Both the position numbers and the translations under genes were made by a program. Below are positions 43,594 through 51,750 of a stretch of DNA of 64,000 nucleotides, in pieces. The notes under the pieces were generated by a model, which saw only the letters and a program-made list of their open reading frames with translations, searched no databases and was not told where the DNA came from. Source of the DNA: Actinocrinis sp035653575 (lineage in GTDB: Bacteria > Actinomycetota > Actinomycetes > Streptomycetales > Catenulisporaceae); contig NZ_DASRBQ010000078.1 in the NCBI RefSeq assembly GCF_035653575.1, forward strand, positions 62,001 to 126,000, in the 5' to 3' direction. The stretch's first letter is position 1, and every line of letters begins with the position of its first letter.

Positions 43594-44202
43594 ATGACAG
43601 TACGCGAGAGGGACGCGCGGCCGCTGCCGCCCGCGCAGGAAGCCATCCTGTTCGAGTCCAGGCAGGCCAGTGAAAGCCGCACCGGCGCGCTCACCTGTAA
43701 CGTGCAGACGGTGCTGGAAATCATCGGCTTCGTCGACATCGCGGCGCTGCAGCGGGCCGTCGACGCCGTCGTGCGCGCCGATCCGCTGGTGCTGTCCGGC
43801 TTCGGCTACGACGCCGAGGGCCGGCCGATCTCCTTCCAGCCGCGCGAGGCGACGCTGCGCCTGCGCACGGTGAACCTGCGCGAGCTCAGTTCCGCGGACC
43901 GCGCCGTCGCGGCGCAGCGGCTCGAAGAACACGAGCGCTCGGAGGAGTTCCCGCTCGGCGCGCCACCGCTGATCAGGCTGCTGCTGATCCGGATCGCCGA
44001 CCGCGAGCGGCGGCTGGTGGTGACCAGCCACCGGATCCTGCTGGACAGCTGGTCGCACGGCGAATTCGTGAGTGCCCTGATCGACGAGTTCTGCTCCGGC
44101 CTGCCGCGCCTCGGCATTCGTATCAGGACTTTGAGCAAGCACGACGCCAGGCCGTTCCCGCTCGACCGCCCGGACCGGGTCCTTCCGGCGCGGGCCGCCT
44201 AG
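43594..44202 (+). CDS. Stand-alone N-terminal half of an NRPS-type condensation domain with altered active site
   Basis: A 202-residue protein starting at 43594 after GGAGGG. It matches only the first subdomain of a condensation (C) domain: LPPAQEAILF (about 11-20), IDxAALQRAVDAVVRADPLVLSGF, and SEEFPLGAPPLIRLLLIRI. The HHxxxDG core reads HRILLDS, so the catalytic second His is Arg and the Gly is Ser. The C-terminal subdomain is absent; the frame ends cleanly in a stop rather than by frameshift. It is either a decayed remnant or a re-purposed acceptor/partner protein. It opens the right arm. Confidence 0.68.
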   Translation: MTVRERDARPLPPAQEAILFESRQASESRTGALTCNVQTVLEIIGFVDIAALQRAVDAVVRADPLVLSGFGYDAEGRPISFQPREATLRLRTVNLRELSSADRAVAAQRLEEHERSEEFPLGAPPLIRLLLIRIADRERRLVVTSHRILLDSWSHGEFVSALIDEFCSGLPRLGIRIRTLSKHDARPFPLDRPDRVLPARAA

Positions 44203-44321
44203 CCGGCGGCCGTTCACAAAGCCGCCGGATCGGGACTGCTCTTCGAGCCGGACCCGAGGGCCGCGACGTACGGTCGCCCCCTGATTCCGAAGGCGGACGC
44301 GATGCCACAGGGAGGCAGAGC

Positions 44322-44576
44322 ATGAACGTGGTGAAGTGCGTGCTGCGGTTCCTGCACCGGGGGCTGCGCGAGTCGGGGCTGATCGCGCTGCACGTCCCGT
44401 CGCTGGCGGCCTGCCGCGAATACGTCTCCGGCAGCGCCGTGGCCCAGTCGCGGCCCGCCGCGCTGCTGATCTCCGTGGGCCGGCAGGTGTCGGGCGGCCG
44501 GCTCAGCAGCGCCGAAGAGGAGATGTGGAACCACCTGGTGGCCCAGCTCACCGGACACGGACCGCAGGATGGCTGA
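44322..44576 (+). CDS. Small hypothetical protein
   Basis: An 84-residue protein from an ATG at 44322 with GGGAGG 6 bases upstream. It is a mix of helices (FLHRGLRES, LSSAEEEMWNHLVAQL) with no signal or membrane segment. It is too short and lacks the DSL motif for an acyl carrier protein. I do not recognise the family. Its stop overlaps the start of the next gene by 8 bases, so the two are coupled. Confidence 0.6.
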   Translation: MNVVKCVLRFLHRGLRESGLIALHVPSLAACREYVSGSAVAQSRPAALLISVGRQVSGGRLSSAEEEMWNHLVAQLTGHGPQDG

Positions 44577-44778
44577 GCACGAGGCGCCCGGCGCTGCGGC
44601 GGCTGCGCAAGCCGCGGAGATCATCAGCGCGCTGCGGCGGGCGGTCTCGCCGGAGCAGACCGCCGCGCTGGTCACGGCCTTTTACGCCGCGCGCGCCGCT
44701 GAGCGCGTACCCGGCGGTGTGCACGAGGCGGGTACCACGCGGCAGCGGCGCGCGGAGCGGCAGCTTAGAGCTGCTTGA
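44569..44778 (+). CDS. Small hypothetical protein, helical
   Basis: A 69-residue Ala/Arg-rich protein whose ATG (44569) overlaps the preceding stop. One helix reads AEIISALRRAVSPEQTAALVTAFYAARAAER, and the tail is arginine-rich. There is a faint resemblance in size and pattern to acyl-CoA carboxylase epsilon subunits, too weak for a call. Its 3' end overlaps the convergent ferredoxin gene by 14 bases. Confidence 0.5.
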   Translation: MAEHEAPGAAAAAQAAEIISALRRAVSPEQTAALVTAFYAARAAERVPGGVHEAGTTRQRRAERQLRAA

Positions 44779-45088
44779 TCGGAAGGTTGACGACCAGCCC
44801 GTCGATCTCGTCGGTCACCGGCAGCTGGCAGGACAGCCGGCTGTTCGCCTTGCGCGGGGCCGCGGTGTCGTACAGCAGTTCGTCCTCCACCGGGTGCATC
44901 GACGGCAGCGGAACCGTCGAACCCTCATCCACGTAAACATGGCAGGTTCCGCACATGGCGCCGCCGCCACACCGCCCGACGATGCCGTCCACGCTGTTGA
45001 TGACGGCGCCTCGCATCACGGTGTTTCCAGCCGGGACGTCGATCGTCCGTGCCACACCGTCCGGCTGCACGTATGTGATCCTCGCCAT
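44765..45088 (-). CDS. [2Fe-2S] ferredoxin, adrenodoxin/putidaredoxin type
   Basis: A 107-residue plant/vertebrate-type 2Fe-2S ferredoxin. Cluster ligands are Cys40, Cys46, Cys49 (RCGGGAMCGTCHVYV) and Cys87 (SRLSCQLP), the C-x5-C-x2-C...C pattern of putidaredoxin. The ATG at 45088 has GGAGG upstream (longer frame lacks one). It would carry electrons from an FAD reductase such as the one at 62598-63821 to the three P450s of the window. Most P450 ferredoxins in Streptomyces clusters are 3Fe-4S types, so this pairing is of interest. It has a divergent promoter with the hydrolase gene. Confidence 0.92.
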   Translation of the reverse strand: MARITYVQPDGVARTIDVPAGNTVMRGAVINSVDGIVGRCGGGAMCGTCHVYVDEGSTVPLPSMHPVEDELLYDTAAPRKANSRLSCQLPVTDEIDGLVVNLPIKQL

Positions 45089-45320
45089 TCGAGCCTCCAG
45101 GGTCTGCCGGCGCCTGCGTCTTAGGGTTCTTCGAAACTTCGCCGGTTCGCTTGCGCCGCGAATGTCGCAGCGGCCGGTGGAACGGACCTTGAGCCGGGCA
45201 CGAGGGGCGCGGGTCAGCACGGCTTCCAGGCCGATTCGAGCGCCGGTCGGGATGCTGCGGACGCACCGCGACCGGACGGATGAAGCCGGGCCTGCCCGGC
45301 GGACCGAAGGAGAGCCTGAG

Positions 45321-46784
45321 TTGAGCGTCCGAACCGACGATGCGCCGGCGGCGGCGCTGAGCGATTTCCTCGAACAGAACGTGCGGTGGACCGCGGACGG
45401 CGACCTGCCGCGGCTCGAGCACGCTACCTTCCGCGTGCCCGCCGACTACGCCAACCCGGGCTGGCGGACCCTGGACCTGGCGGTCACCCGGATCAAGGCG
45501 GCCGACCCGGCGCGCCGGCGCGGCATCCTGCTCGCGGTCAACGGCGGCCCCGGCGGCGTGGACGGTCTCGGCCGCGGTTTCGCGGCGAAGCTGAGCGAAT
45601 GCGCGGCGCTCGCGCAGGTCTACGACCTGATCGGCTTCGACCCGCGCGGCAGCGGTGCCTCGACCCGCCTGCTCGCATACGTCGCGATGCCCAAGGTGCC
45701 GTTCGACTCGCGGCCGCCGGACGAGTTGTTCCCGGCCATCGCCGAGGACATGCGGGCCAGGGAGGAAGCCTGCCGTCGGGGCGGCGGCGACCTGCGCCCG
45801 CACATCAACACCCGCAACACCGCCCGCGACATCGATCTGATCCGGGCCGTGCTCGGCGAGGAGAAGGTCAACTTCATCGGCTACGCCTTCGGCACCGTCG
45901 TCGGCGCGGCCTACGGCACGCTGTTCCCGCAGCGGCTGGACCGCAGCGTCCTCGACTCCTGCGTGCACCCCGACTGGACCTGGCGCCAGCTGTTCCTGAA
46001 GCAGGCCGAGGCGATTCGCAACAATGTCGAGGCCTGGGCGCAGTGGACCGGCGAGCGCGACCGGGTCTTCGCCCTCGGCCGCACAGCCGAGCAGGTGCTC
46101 CAGGCGGTCGAATCGGTCGCGGCCGCGCTCGGAGCGCAGCAGGAGACCGTGCCACAGCGCACCCTCTTCGACGGCGCGGTCGGCAACCAGGCGGCTGACC
46201 GGGCCCGTTGGGCCGACCTGGCCGGCCTGGTGCGCGACGTGCGCGCCGCGGCGCAGGCCGGCGACGCGGCGACCTTCAAGCGATTGCTGGCCGGAACCTC
46301 CACCTGGCGTCCCGGCGACCAGGAGGGGGATCTGCGCGAGGGTGTCCTGGAAGCCACCACGCTGGAGACCTACTGGCCGCAGGACCTTGAGGAGTACTAC
46401 GCGGACATGCGCGTGTTCCGCGAGCGCTACCCGTATGGCTACGGCGTGCTGCGCGCGCAGCCGTGGATCGGCGCCTTCCGCTCGTACGAGCCGTCGGAGC
46501 CGCCGGTCCGAGCGGTCCGTGACGGCTATCCGGCCGGGCTGGTGGTCCAGGCCGAGGGCGACCCGCTGGACAACTACGAGGGCGGCGTGGGCATGGCCGA
46601 GCGGCTCAACCACCGCCTGATCACCGTGGCGGACTCCGGCGATCACGAGGTCTACCTGCTGGGTAACAACAAGGCGGTGGACGAAATATGCACCCGCTAC
46701 CTCGTCGAGGGCGTCCTCCCGGACGGTGACGTCGTCGTCGCCCCCACCACGCCCCGGCCGGACGTGCCCGCTGACGCGCACTGA
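45321..46784 (+). CDS. TAP-like alpha/beta-hydrolase family protein with Ala in place of the nucleophile
   Basis: A 487-residue protein of the tripeptidyl-aminopeptidase-like (S33/SlpD) hydrolase family, starting at a TTG (45321). The oxyanion segment NGGPGG (74-79) and the C-terminal TAP-like region are intact, with an Asp (QAEGDPLDNYEGG) and a His (SGDHEVY) at the expected places. The nucleophile elbow reads GYAFG (187-191) instead of GxSxG: Ala189, codon GCC at 45885-45887. No signal peptide or lipobox is seen, unlike most family members. It is therefore probably not a Ser hydrolase; a binding, cyclising or resistance role is possible. It has a divergent promoter with the ferredoxin. Confidence 0.8.
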   Translation: MSVRTDDAPAAALSDFLEQNVRWTADGDLPRLEHATFRVPADYANPGWRTLDLAVTRIKAADPARRRGILLAVNGGPGGVDGLGRGFAAKLSECAALAQVYDLIGFDPRGSGASTRLLAYVAMPKVPFDSRPPDELFPAIAEDMRAREEACRRGGGDLRPHINTRNTARDIDLIRAVLGEEKVNFIGYAFGTVVGAAYGTLFPQRLDRSVLDSCVHPDWTWRQLFLKQAEAIRNNVEAWAQWTGERDRVFALGRTAEQVLQAVESVAAALGAQQETVPQRTLFDGAVGNQAADRARWADLAGLVRDVRAAAQAGDAATFKRLLAGTSTWRPGDQEGDLREGVLEATTLETYWPQDLEEYYADMRVFRERYPYGYGVLRAQPWIGAFRSYEPSEPPVRAVRDGYPAGLVVQAEGDPLDNYEGGVGMAERLNHRLITVADSGDHEVYLLGNNKAVDEICTRYLVEGVLPDGDVVVAPTTPRPDVPADAH

Positions 46785-46801
46785 GGCGACCGCACCGCTC
46801 G

Positions 46802-46821
46802 GCTGCGAATCAGCTGCGAAT
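46802..46821 (+). promoter_or_regulatory. 9-bp direct repeats at 11-bp spacing upstream of the second AlkZ-like gene
   Basis: GCTGCGAAT at 46802-46810 and 46813-46821, an 11-bp period. SARP-type activators of antibiotic clusters bind direct repeats spaced by 11 bp, so this is a candidate activator site. No SARP gene is in the window. Confidence 0.4.
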
Positions 46822-46832
46822 GCCGCGCAAGA

Positions 46833-46888
46833 GACCGTTGCGCAATGACGGTTGCACAAGGACGGTTGCCTGAAGACCGTGCAGAAGG
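46833..46888 (+). repeat. Four 14-bp tandem repeats upstream of the second AlkZ-like gene
   Basis: GAC[CG]GTTGC starts at 46833, 46847 and 46861, and a shortened GACCGTGC starts at 46875: an exact 14-bp period. The array ends 10 bases before the preferred GTG start at 46899. A 14-bp period does not keep reading frame, which argues that the array is not coding and that the ATG at 46845 inside it is not the real start. Confidence 0.7.
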
Positions 46889-46898
46889 GAGGGCGGTG

Positions 46899-48008
46899 GT
46901 GACTGTGGCGCCGCAGCTCACAGTAAGGGCGCTTAATCGGGCCCTGCTGGACCGTCAGCTGCTGACGCGGCGTGCCGCGCTGCCGGCGCAGCGAGCCGTC
47001 GAGCATCTGGTCGGTCTCCAAGCCCAGGCGGTCAATCCGCCGTACCTCGGGTTGTGGACCCGGCTCGCCGAGTTCACCACCGAGGACCTCGCCGGGCTGC
47101 TGCGCGACCGCGTCCTGGTGCGTGTAGCGCTGATGCGCTCCACCCTGCATCTGGTCACCGCCCGCGACTGCCTCAACCTCGCCCCGCTGCTGGCCGAGAT
47201 GCTCAGCCGCGCTGCCAAGGGTCAGTTCGGCCGGCAGACCGAGGGCATCGACCCGGCCGAGCTCGCGCGACTGGGCGCCAAGCTGACCGAGCAGGGCCCG
47301 CTCACGTTCGCCGAGCTGGGCCGGCAGTTGGCACTGCACTGGCCGGGGCGCGACCCGGCCGCGCTCGCCCAGACGGTGCGAAACCTGGTACCGCTGGTGC
47401 AGGTGCCGCCGCGCGGCTACTGGAACAACAGCACCGCGGCGGCGCACACCACCGCCACCGCGTGGCTGGGCCGGCCGCTGGAGCAGGACCCGTCGATCGA
47501 CGAGTACGTGCTGCGCTATCTCGCCGCGTTCGGCCCCGCCAGCGTGATGGACATGCAGAAGTGGTCCGGCCTCACCCGCCTGAAGGACGCCTTCGCCAGG
47601 CTCGCGCCGATGCTGCGTGTCTATCGCGACGAGCACGGCGCGACGCTCTACGACCTCGCCGAGACGCAGCTTCCGGACCCTGATTGCGACGTTCCGGTCC
47701 GCTACCTGCCGGAGTTCGACAACATCCTGCTCTCTCACGCCGATCGCGACCGGATCATGGCGGCGCGGTTCCGGCCGCGCGTGTTCACCAGCAACGGCAT
47801 CATCCGCGCCACCATCCTCGTCGACGGGTTCGTGCACGGCCTGTGGCGGATCGAACGGGCCCGAGACACGGCCACCCTGGTCGTCGAGCCGTTCGCCCCA
47901 CTGTCGAAGCGCACCCGCGCCGCTCTGGCCGAGGAAGGGGAGCGACTGCTCGGGTTCGCCGCGCCTGATGCGCAGAGCCATGGCCTTCGGTTCGAATCAG
48001 TAGGCTGA
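46899..48008 (+). CDS. AlkZ-like DNA glycosylase, Q-x-Q motif (winged-helix PF06224 family)
   Basis: A 369-residue AlkZ-like protein. The preferred GTG start (46899) has GGGAGGG upstream; an ATG at 46845 lies inside a repeat array. The active-site motif is LVGLQAQ with Gln41 and Gln43, matching the Q-x-Q of AlkZ (azinomycin B resistance). MRSTLHLVTARDC, LVPLVQVPPRGYW and FDNILLSHADRDRI are shared with its partner at 21412-22602. It would cut out bulky alkylated purines. In a type II polyketide cluster this points to self-resistance as in hedamycin and trioxacarcin producers. It is followed by a sugar reductase gene 31 bases later. Confidence 0.88.
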   Translation: MTVAPQLTVRALNRALLDRQLLTRRAALPAQRAVEHLVGLQAQAVNPPYLGLWTRLAEFTTEDLAGLLRDRVLVRVALMRSTLHLVTARDCLNLAPLLAEMLSRAAKGQFGRQTEGIDPAELARLGAKLTEQGPLTFAELGRQLALHWPGRDPAALAQTVRNLVPLVQVPPRGYWNNSTAAAHTTATAWLGRPLEQDPSIDEYVLRYLAAFGPASVMDMQKWSGLTRLKDAFARLAPMLRVYRDEHGATLYDLAETQLPDPDCDVPVRYLPEFDNILLSHADRDRIMAARFRPRVFTSNGIIRATILVDGFVHGLWRIERARDTATLVVEPFAPLSKRTRAALAEEGERLLGFAAPDAQSHGLRFESVG

Positions 48009-48039
48009 AACGCCTTGCCAGATACTGCGAGGAGGCGAG

Positions 48040-49155
48040 TTGCCCATCCAGCGCAGCCCCGGCACCGACATGGCCGGCGAGTCCGCACCGGCCGCCGCGC
48101 GCGAGCCGGTGCGCATCGGCGTCATCGGCGGCGCGGACATCGCGCGCCGCCGCCTGCTGCCCGCCTTCGCGGCCGAGCCCGGCTGCCAGATCGTGGCGAT
48201 CGCCAGCCGGGACGCCGAGCGAGCCCGGGAACTGGCGGGCCGGTACGACTGCGCCGCGGTCACCGGCTATGAGCGGCTGCTCGCGGATCCGCGGGTGGAG
48301 GCGGTGTATGTGCCACTGCCCATCGCTCTGCACGCCGAGTGGATCGAACGCGCGCTGCTGGCGGGTAAACACGTGCTCGGCGAAAAGCCGCTCACCTCGA
48401 CGCCGGCCGCCACCGCGCGGCTGTACGCGCTGGCCGGGGCGCGCGGCCTGGTGCTCGTGGAGAACTTCATGTTCCGGCACCACAGCGCGCATGCGCGGGT
48501 GCGGGAACTGCTCGCGCAGGGAACCATCGGACAGCTGCGCCATCTCACCGCCGTCTTCGCGATCCCGCCACCGCCCCCCGGCGACATCCGCTACCGGCCC
48601 GATCTCGGCGGCGGCGCGCTCTTGGACATCGCCGTGCAACCGCTGTTCGCGGTCCAGCACTTCCTGGGGCCGCGGGTGCGGGTATGCGGCGCCAGCCTGC
48701 GCCGGCCTGCGCAGCACCAGGTCGACACCGGCGGCGCGATCCTGCTGGCCGCGTCGGACGGCGTTACAGCGCAGGTCGTCTTCGGGATGGAACACGGCTA
48801 CCGCGCCGCCTACGAGTTGTGGGGCAGTTCGGGTCGGATCACCGTCGAGCGCGCATACGCACCGCCGGCCGACTATCGGCCGGTGATCCGACTGGAGCTC
48901 GCGAGCGGCACCGAGGAGCTGGTCCTGGAACCCGACGACCAGGTGCGCAACGCCGTGCGCGCGTTCAGCGCCGCGATACGCGAACGGTCGCGCGCCACGG
49001 ACTGGGAGCGTTCTGTGGCGCTCGCGCAGCTGCTTGCGGACGTCGACGCCGCAGATCGCGCGACCGCGGCGCGCCGGCCGATCGGGGCGCCGCCCGCCGA
49101 CGGACTAAGCCGCGCGGATGGCCGCGTGCAGACTGGAAGCGGAGCCGGAAGATGA
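48040..49155 (+). CDS. Gfo/Idh/MocA family reductase, probable NDP-hexose 3-ketoreductase
   Basis: A 371-residue Gfo/Idh/MocA oxidoreductase from a TTG at 48040 with GGAGG 4 bases upstream. The nucleotide motif is GVIGGADIA (about 27-35), and GEKPLTSTPA holds the family's EKP lysine. Members of this family, together with a 2,3-dehydratase, reduce the 3-keto group in 2,6-dideoxysugar pathways (SpnN, OleW, UrdT class). A 2,3-dehydratase is present at 54032, which supports the call. Its stop overlaps the next ATG (ATGA), so it is coupled to the cupin gene. Confidence 0.83.
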   Translation: MPIQRSPGTDMAGESAPAAAREPVRIGVIGGADIARRRLLPAFAAEPGCQIVAIASRDAERARELAGRYDCAAVTGYERLLADPRVEAVYVPLPIALHAEWIERALLAGKHVLGEKPLTSTPAATARLYALAGARGLVLVENFMFRHHSAHARVRELLAQGTIGQLRHLTAVFAIPPPPPGDIRYRPDLGGGALLDIAVQPLFAVQHFLGPRVRVCGASLRRPAQHQVDTGGAILLAASDGVTAQVVFGMEHGYRAAYELWGSSGRITVERAYAPPADYRPVIRLELASGTEELVLEPDDQVRNAVRAFSAAIRERSRATDWERSVALAQLLADVDAADRATAARRPIGAPPADGLSRADGRVQTGSGAGR

Positions 49156-49577
49156 ATGCCACGTCGCTGTATCGCACCGACAAACTCGACCACGAACGCC
49201 TCAAGACCTTCGAGCGCGTTATAGACGGCGAGGCCGGGAGAGTCACATCCCGCGCGGGCGAGCTGGTCAGGTTCGCCAACGGCGGCACGTATCAGTTCGC
49301 CGTGTACTGGGACTGCCATCCCGGCGGACCGTGCCGGGGGAATCACTACCACCTGGACAAGACCGAGGTCTTGTACGTCATCTCTGGTCGGCTCCAGGCG
49401 GCCTATCAAGACTTGGACTCGGGCGAGCGGATCGACCTCGTGCTCGAAGCGGGCGATCTGGTGCGGGTGCGCCCGCGGCTGGTGCACGCCTATCTCGCGC
49501 TCGCCGCCACGCAGGTGGTGGAAGTGGCGACCCGTCCTTACGCGCAGAGCGACGTCTACCCGCACGCCTTGCTCTGA
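49152..49577 (+). CDS. Single-domain cupin, possible sugar isomerase/epimerase
   Basis: A 141-residue cupin translated from an ATG overlapping the upstream stop. The metal-site motif is GNHYHLDKTEVLYVISG (His, His, Glu), with a later PRLVHAY His. The sequence recalls the cupin halves of CapF and WxcM-like sugar enzymes. Tight coupling to the 3-ketoreductase and proximity to the 4,6-dehydratase suggest work on the same NDP-sugar, for example keto-isomerisation or epimerisation. It is not a standard RmlC, since it is much shorter and lacks the RmlC signature. Activity unproven. Confidence 0.7.
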   Translation: MNATSLYRTDKLDHERLKTFERVIDGEAGRVTSRAGELVRFANGGTYQFAVYWDCHPGGPCRGNHYHLDKTEVLYVISGRLQAAYQDLDSGERIDLVLEAGDLVRVRPRLVHAYLALAATQVVEVATRPYAQSDVYPHALL

Positions 49578-49639
49578 CCGGCGAAGGCGAGTATGAAGAC
49601 CGGAAGGTGATCTTCCAGCCTTCAGATGGCACCGCCGAC

Positions 49640-50659
<1,020 letters not shown>

Positions 50660-50796
50660 GGCCCGACCATCGCCGCGCGCGCTCGACGGCAGGTGGACGG
50701 CGGGTCGATGGCCTGCTTCGACCCGGGTTCCATCCGTGGTCGAGGGCCGCTGCGCACCCTTGGCTGGCGTTTTCCGCCATGGCCGAGGAGATGGTG

Positions 50797-51681
50797 ATGA
50801 CCGAGCCCAGCAGCGTGCCCGACGTTCGCAAGAAGGTGACGGTGGAGGTGCCCGCCGAGCGGGCCTTCGCCGTCTTCGCCGAGTATCCGCTCGAGTGGTT
50901 CCCCGAGGCGCACGTGTTCGTCAAGGACCGGGTGTTCCTCGCGATCGAGCCCCGGGTCGGTGGCCGCTACTACGAGCGCGGCGCCGACGGCACCGAGATC
51001 GCCTGGGGCACCGTGCTCGAGTGGGACCCGCCGCGCCGCATCGTGCTGACTTGGCGGGTCGGCGCGAACTGGCAGCCGGTCTTCGACGACGAGAAGGCGA
51101 GCCTGATCAAGGTCGACTTCGAACCGGTCGGGCCGTCCGCCACCCGGGTGTCGCTCACGCACGCCGATCTGCACCGGCACGGCGAAGCCGCGGCCGCGAT
51201 CTACGCGGCGCTCAACGGCCCGGACCCGGGAGAGACCCTGGAGCGGTACCGCGAGGTGGTGCGCCGCCACAGTGCTGATTCAAACGGTGCTGATTCGAAT
51301 GGTGTTGATTCAAACAGCGCTGATTCGGAGCGCACTGGTTCGAAGAGCCTTGATTCGAACGGCGCCGAGTCGTCCGGCGCGGCGGTGACCCTGCTCAACA
51401 GCTTCACGGTGAGCGGTTCCGGCGAAGCGTTCGAGAAGGCCTTCCACGAGACCTCGGCCTATTTCGCGCAGCAGCCCGGATTCATCGAACACTCGCTGCT
51501 CAAGAAGCTGGACGAGCCTGGGGCGTACGTGAACGTGGCGCGCTGGACGGACCAGCGCTCGCTGCGGCAGGCGGTCGCGCGCCCCGAGTTCCAGCAGCAC
51601 GAGGCCGCGCTGCGGGCCCTGGCCGTCTCCAACCCGAAGCTGTTCTCGGTCTGCTTCAGCACCGAAGCGCAGGCGGCGTGA
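50797..51681 (+). CDS. SRPBCC (AHSA1-type) and antibiotic-biosynthesis-monooxygenase (ABM) fusion
   Basis: A 294-residue two-domain protein. The ATG at 50797 is chosen because GAGGAG lies 6 bases upstream; ATGs at 50779 and 50791 are in frame. Residues about 5-155 are an AHSA1/SRPBCC domain (VGGRYYERG, WGTVLEWDPPRRIVLTWRV). A low-complexity linker of seven five-residue repeats (ADSNG type) follows. The ABM domain (about 195-294, LLNSFTVSGSGEAFEKAFHETSAYF..QPGFIEHSLLKKLDEPGAYVNVARW) resembles small cofactor-less oxygenases and aromatase-like proteins of polyketide clusters. Such a fusion could combine cyclisation and oxidation of the polyketide (inference). Confidence 0.82.
   Translation: MTEPSSVPDVRKKVTVEVPAERAFAVFAEYPLEWFPEAHVFVKDRVFLAIEPRVGGRYYERGADGTEIAWGTVLEWDPPRRIVLTWRVGANWQPVFDDEKASLIKVDFEPVGPSATRVSLTHADLHRHGEAAAAIYAALNGPDPGETLERYREVVRRHSADSNGADSNGVDSNSADSERTGSKSLDSNGAESSGAAVTLLNSFTVSGSGEAFEKAFHETSAYFAQQPGFIEHSLLKKLDEPGAYVNVARWTDQRSLRQAVARPEFQQHEAALRALAVSNPKLFSVCFSTEAQAA
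51274..51378 (+). repeat. Seven 15-bp in-frame repeats in the SRPBCC-ABM linker
   Basis: Units begin at 51274, 51289, 51304, 51319, 51334, 51349 and 51364. The first reads GCTGATTCAAACGGT; later ones drift. They encode ADSNG-like pentapeptides and are clearly poorer in GC than the surrounding gene, with codons such as GAT, TCA and AAT. Confidence 0.8.
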
Positions 51682-51687
51682 CGAGCC

Positions 51688-51727
51688 GCCGGCGGCGCGG
51701 GACGCCGCATCCTCCCGCGCCGCCGGC
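51688..51727. terminator. Bidirectional terminator between SRPBCC-ABM and epoxide hydrolase 2
   Basis: Perfect 15-bp stem with a 10-base loop in the gap between two convergent genes. Confidence 0.75.
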
Positions 51728-51750
51728 CAGCTATGGCCGCGGCACGGCGG

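Noticed and set aside
44322..44576. Acyl carrier protein missing from the cluster
   Set aside because: The size fits but there is no DSL/DSx phosphopantetheine site or ACP helix pattern.
44569..44778. Acyl-CoA carboxylase epsilon subunit
   Set aside because: Only size and Ala/Arg-rich pattern agree; no conserved residues that I can rely on, and no alpha/beta carboxylase subunits nearby.
44955..45320. Longer N-terminus for the TAP-like hydrolase
   Set aside because: It would run through the ferredoxin gene and its promoter and has no hydrolase-like residues; the TTG at 45321 fits the family start.
46845..46898. Upstream ATG start for the Q-x-Q glycosylase
   Set aside because: The ATG lies inside a 14-bp tandem repeat whose period breaks reading frame, and the GTG at 46899 has a better ribosome site.
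49578..49639. Terminator between cupin and 4,6-dehydratase
   Set aside because: Only a 5-bp GGAAG/CTTCC pairing is seen, too weak to call.
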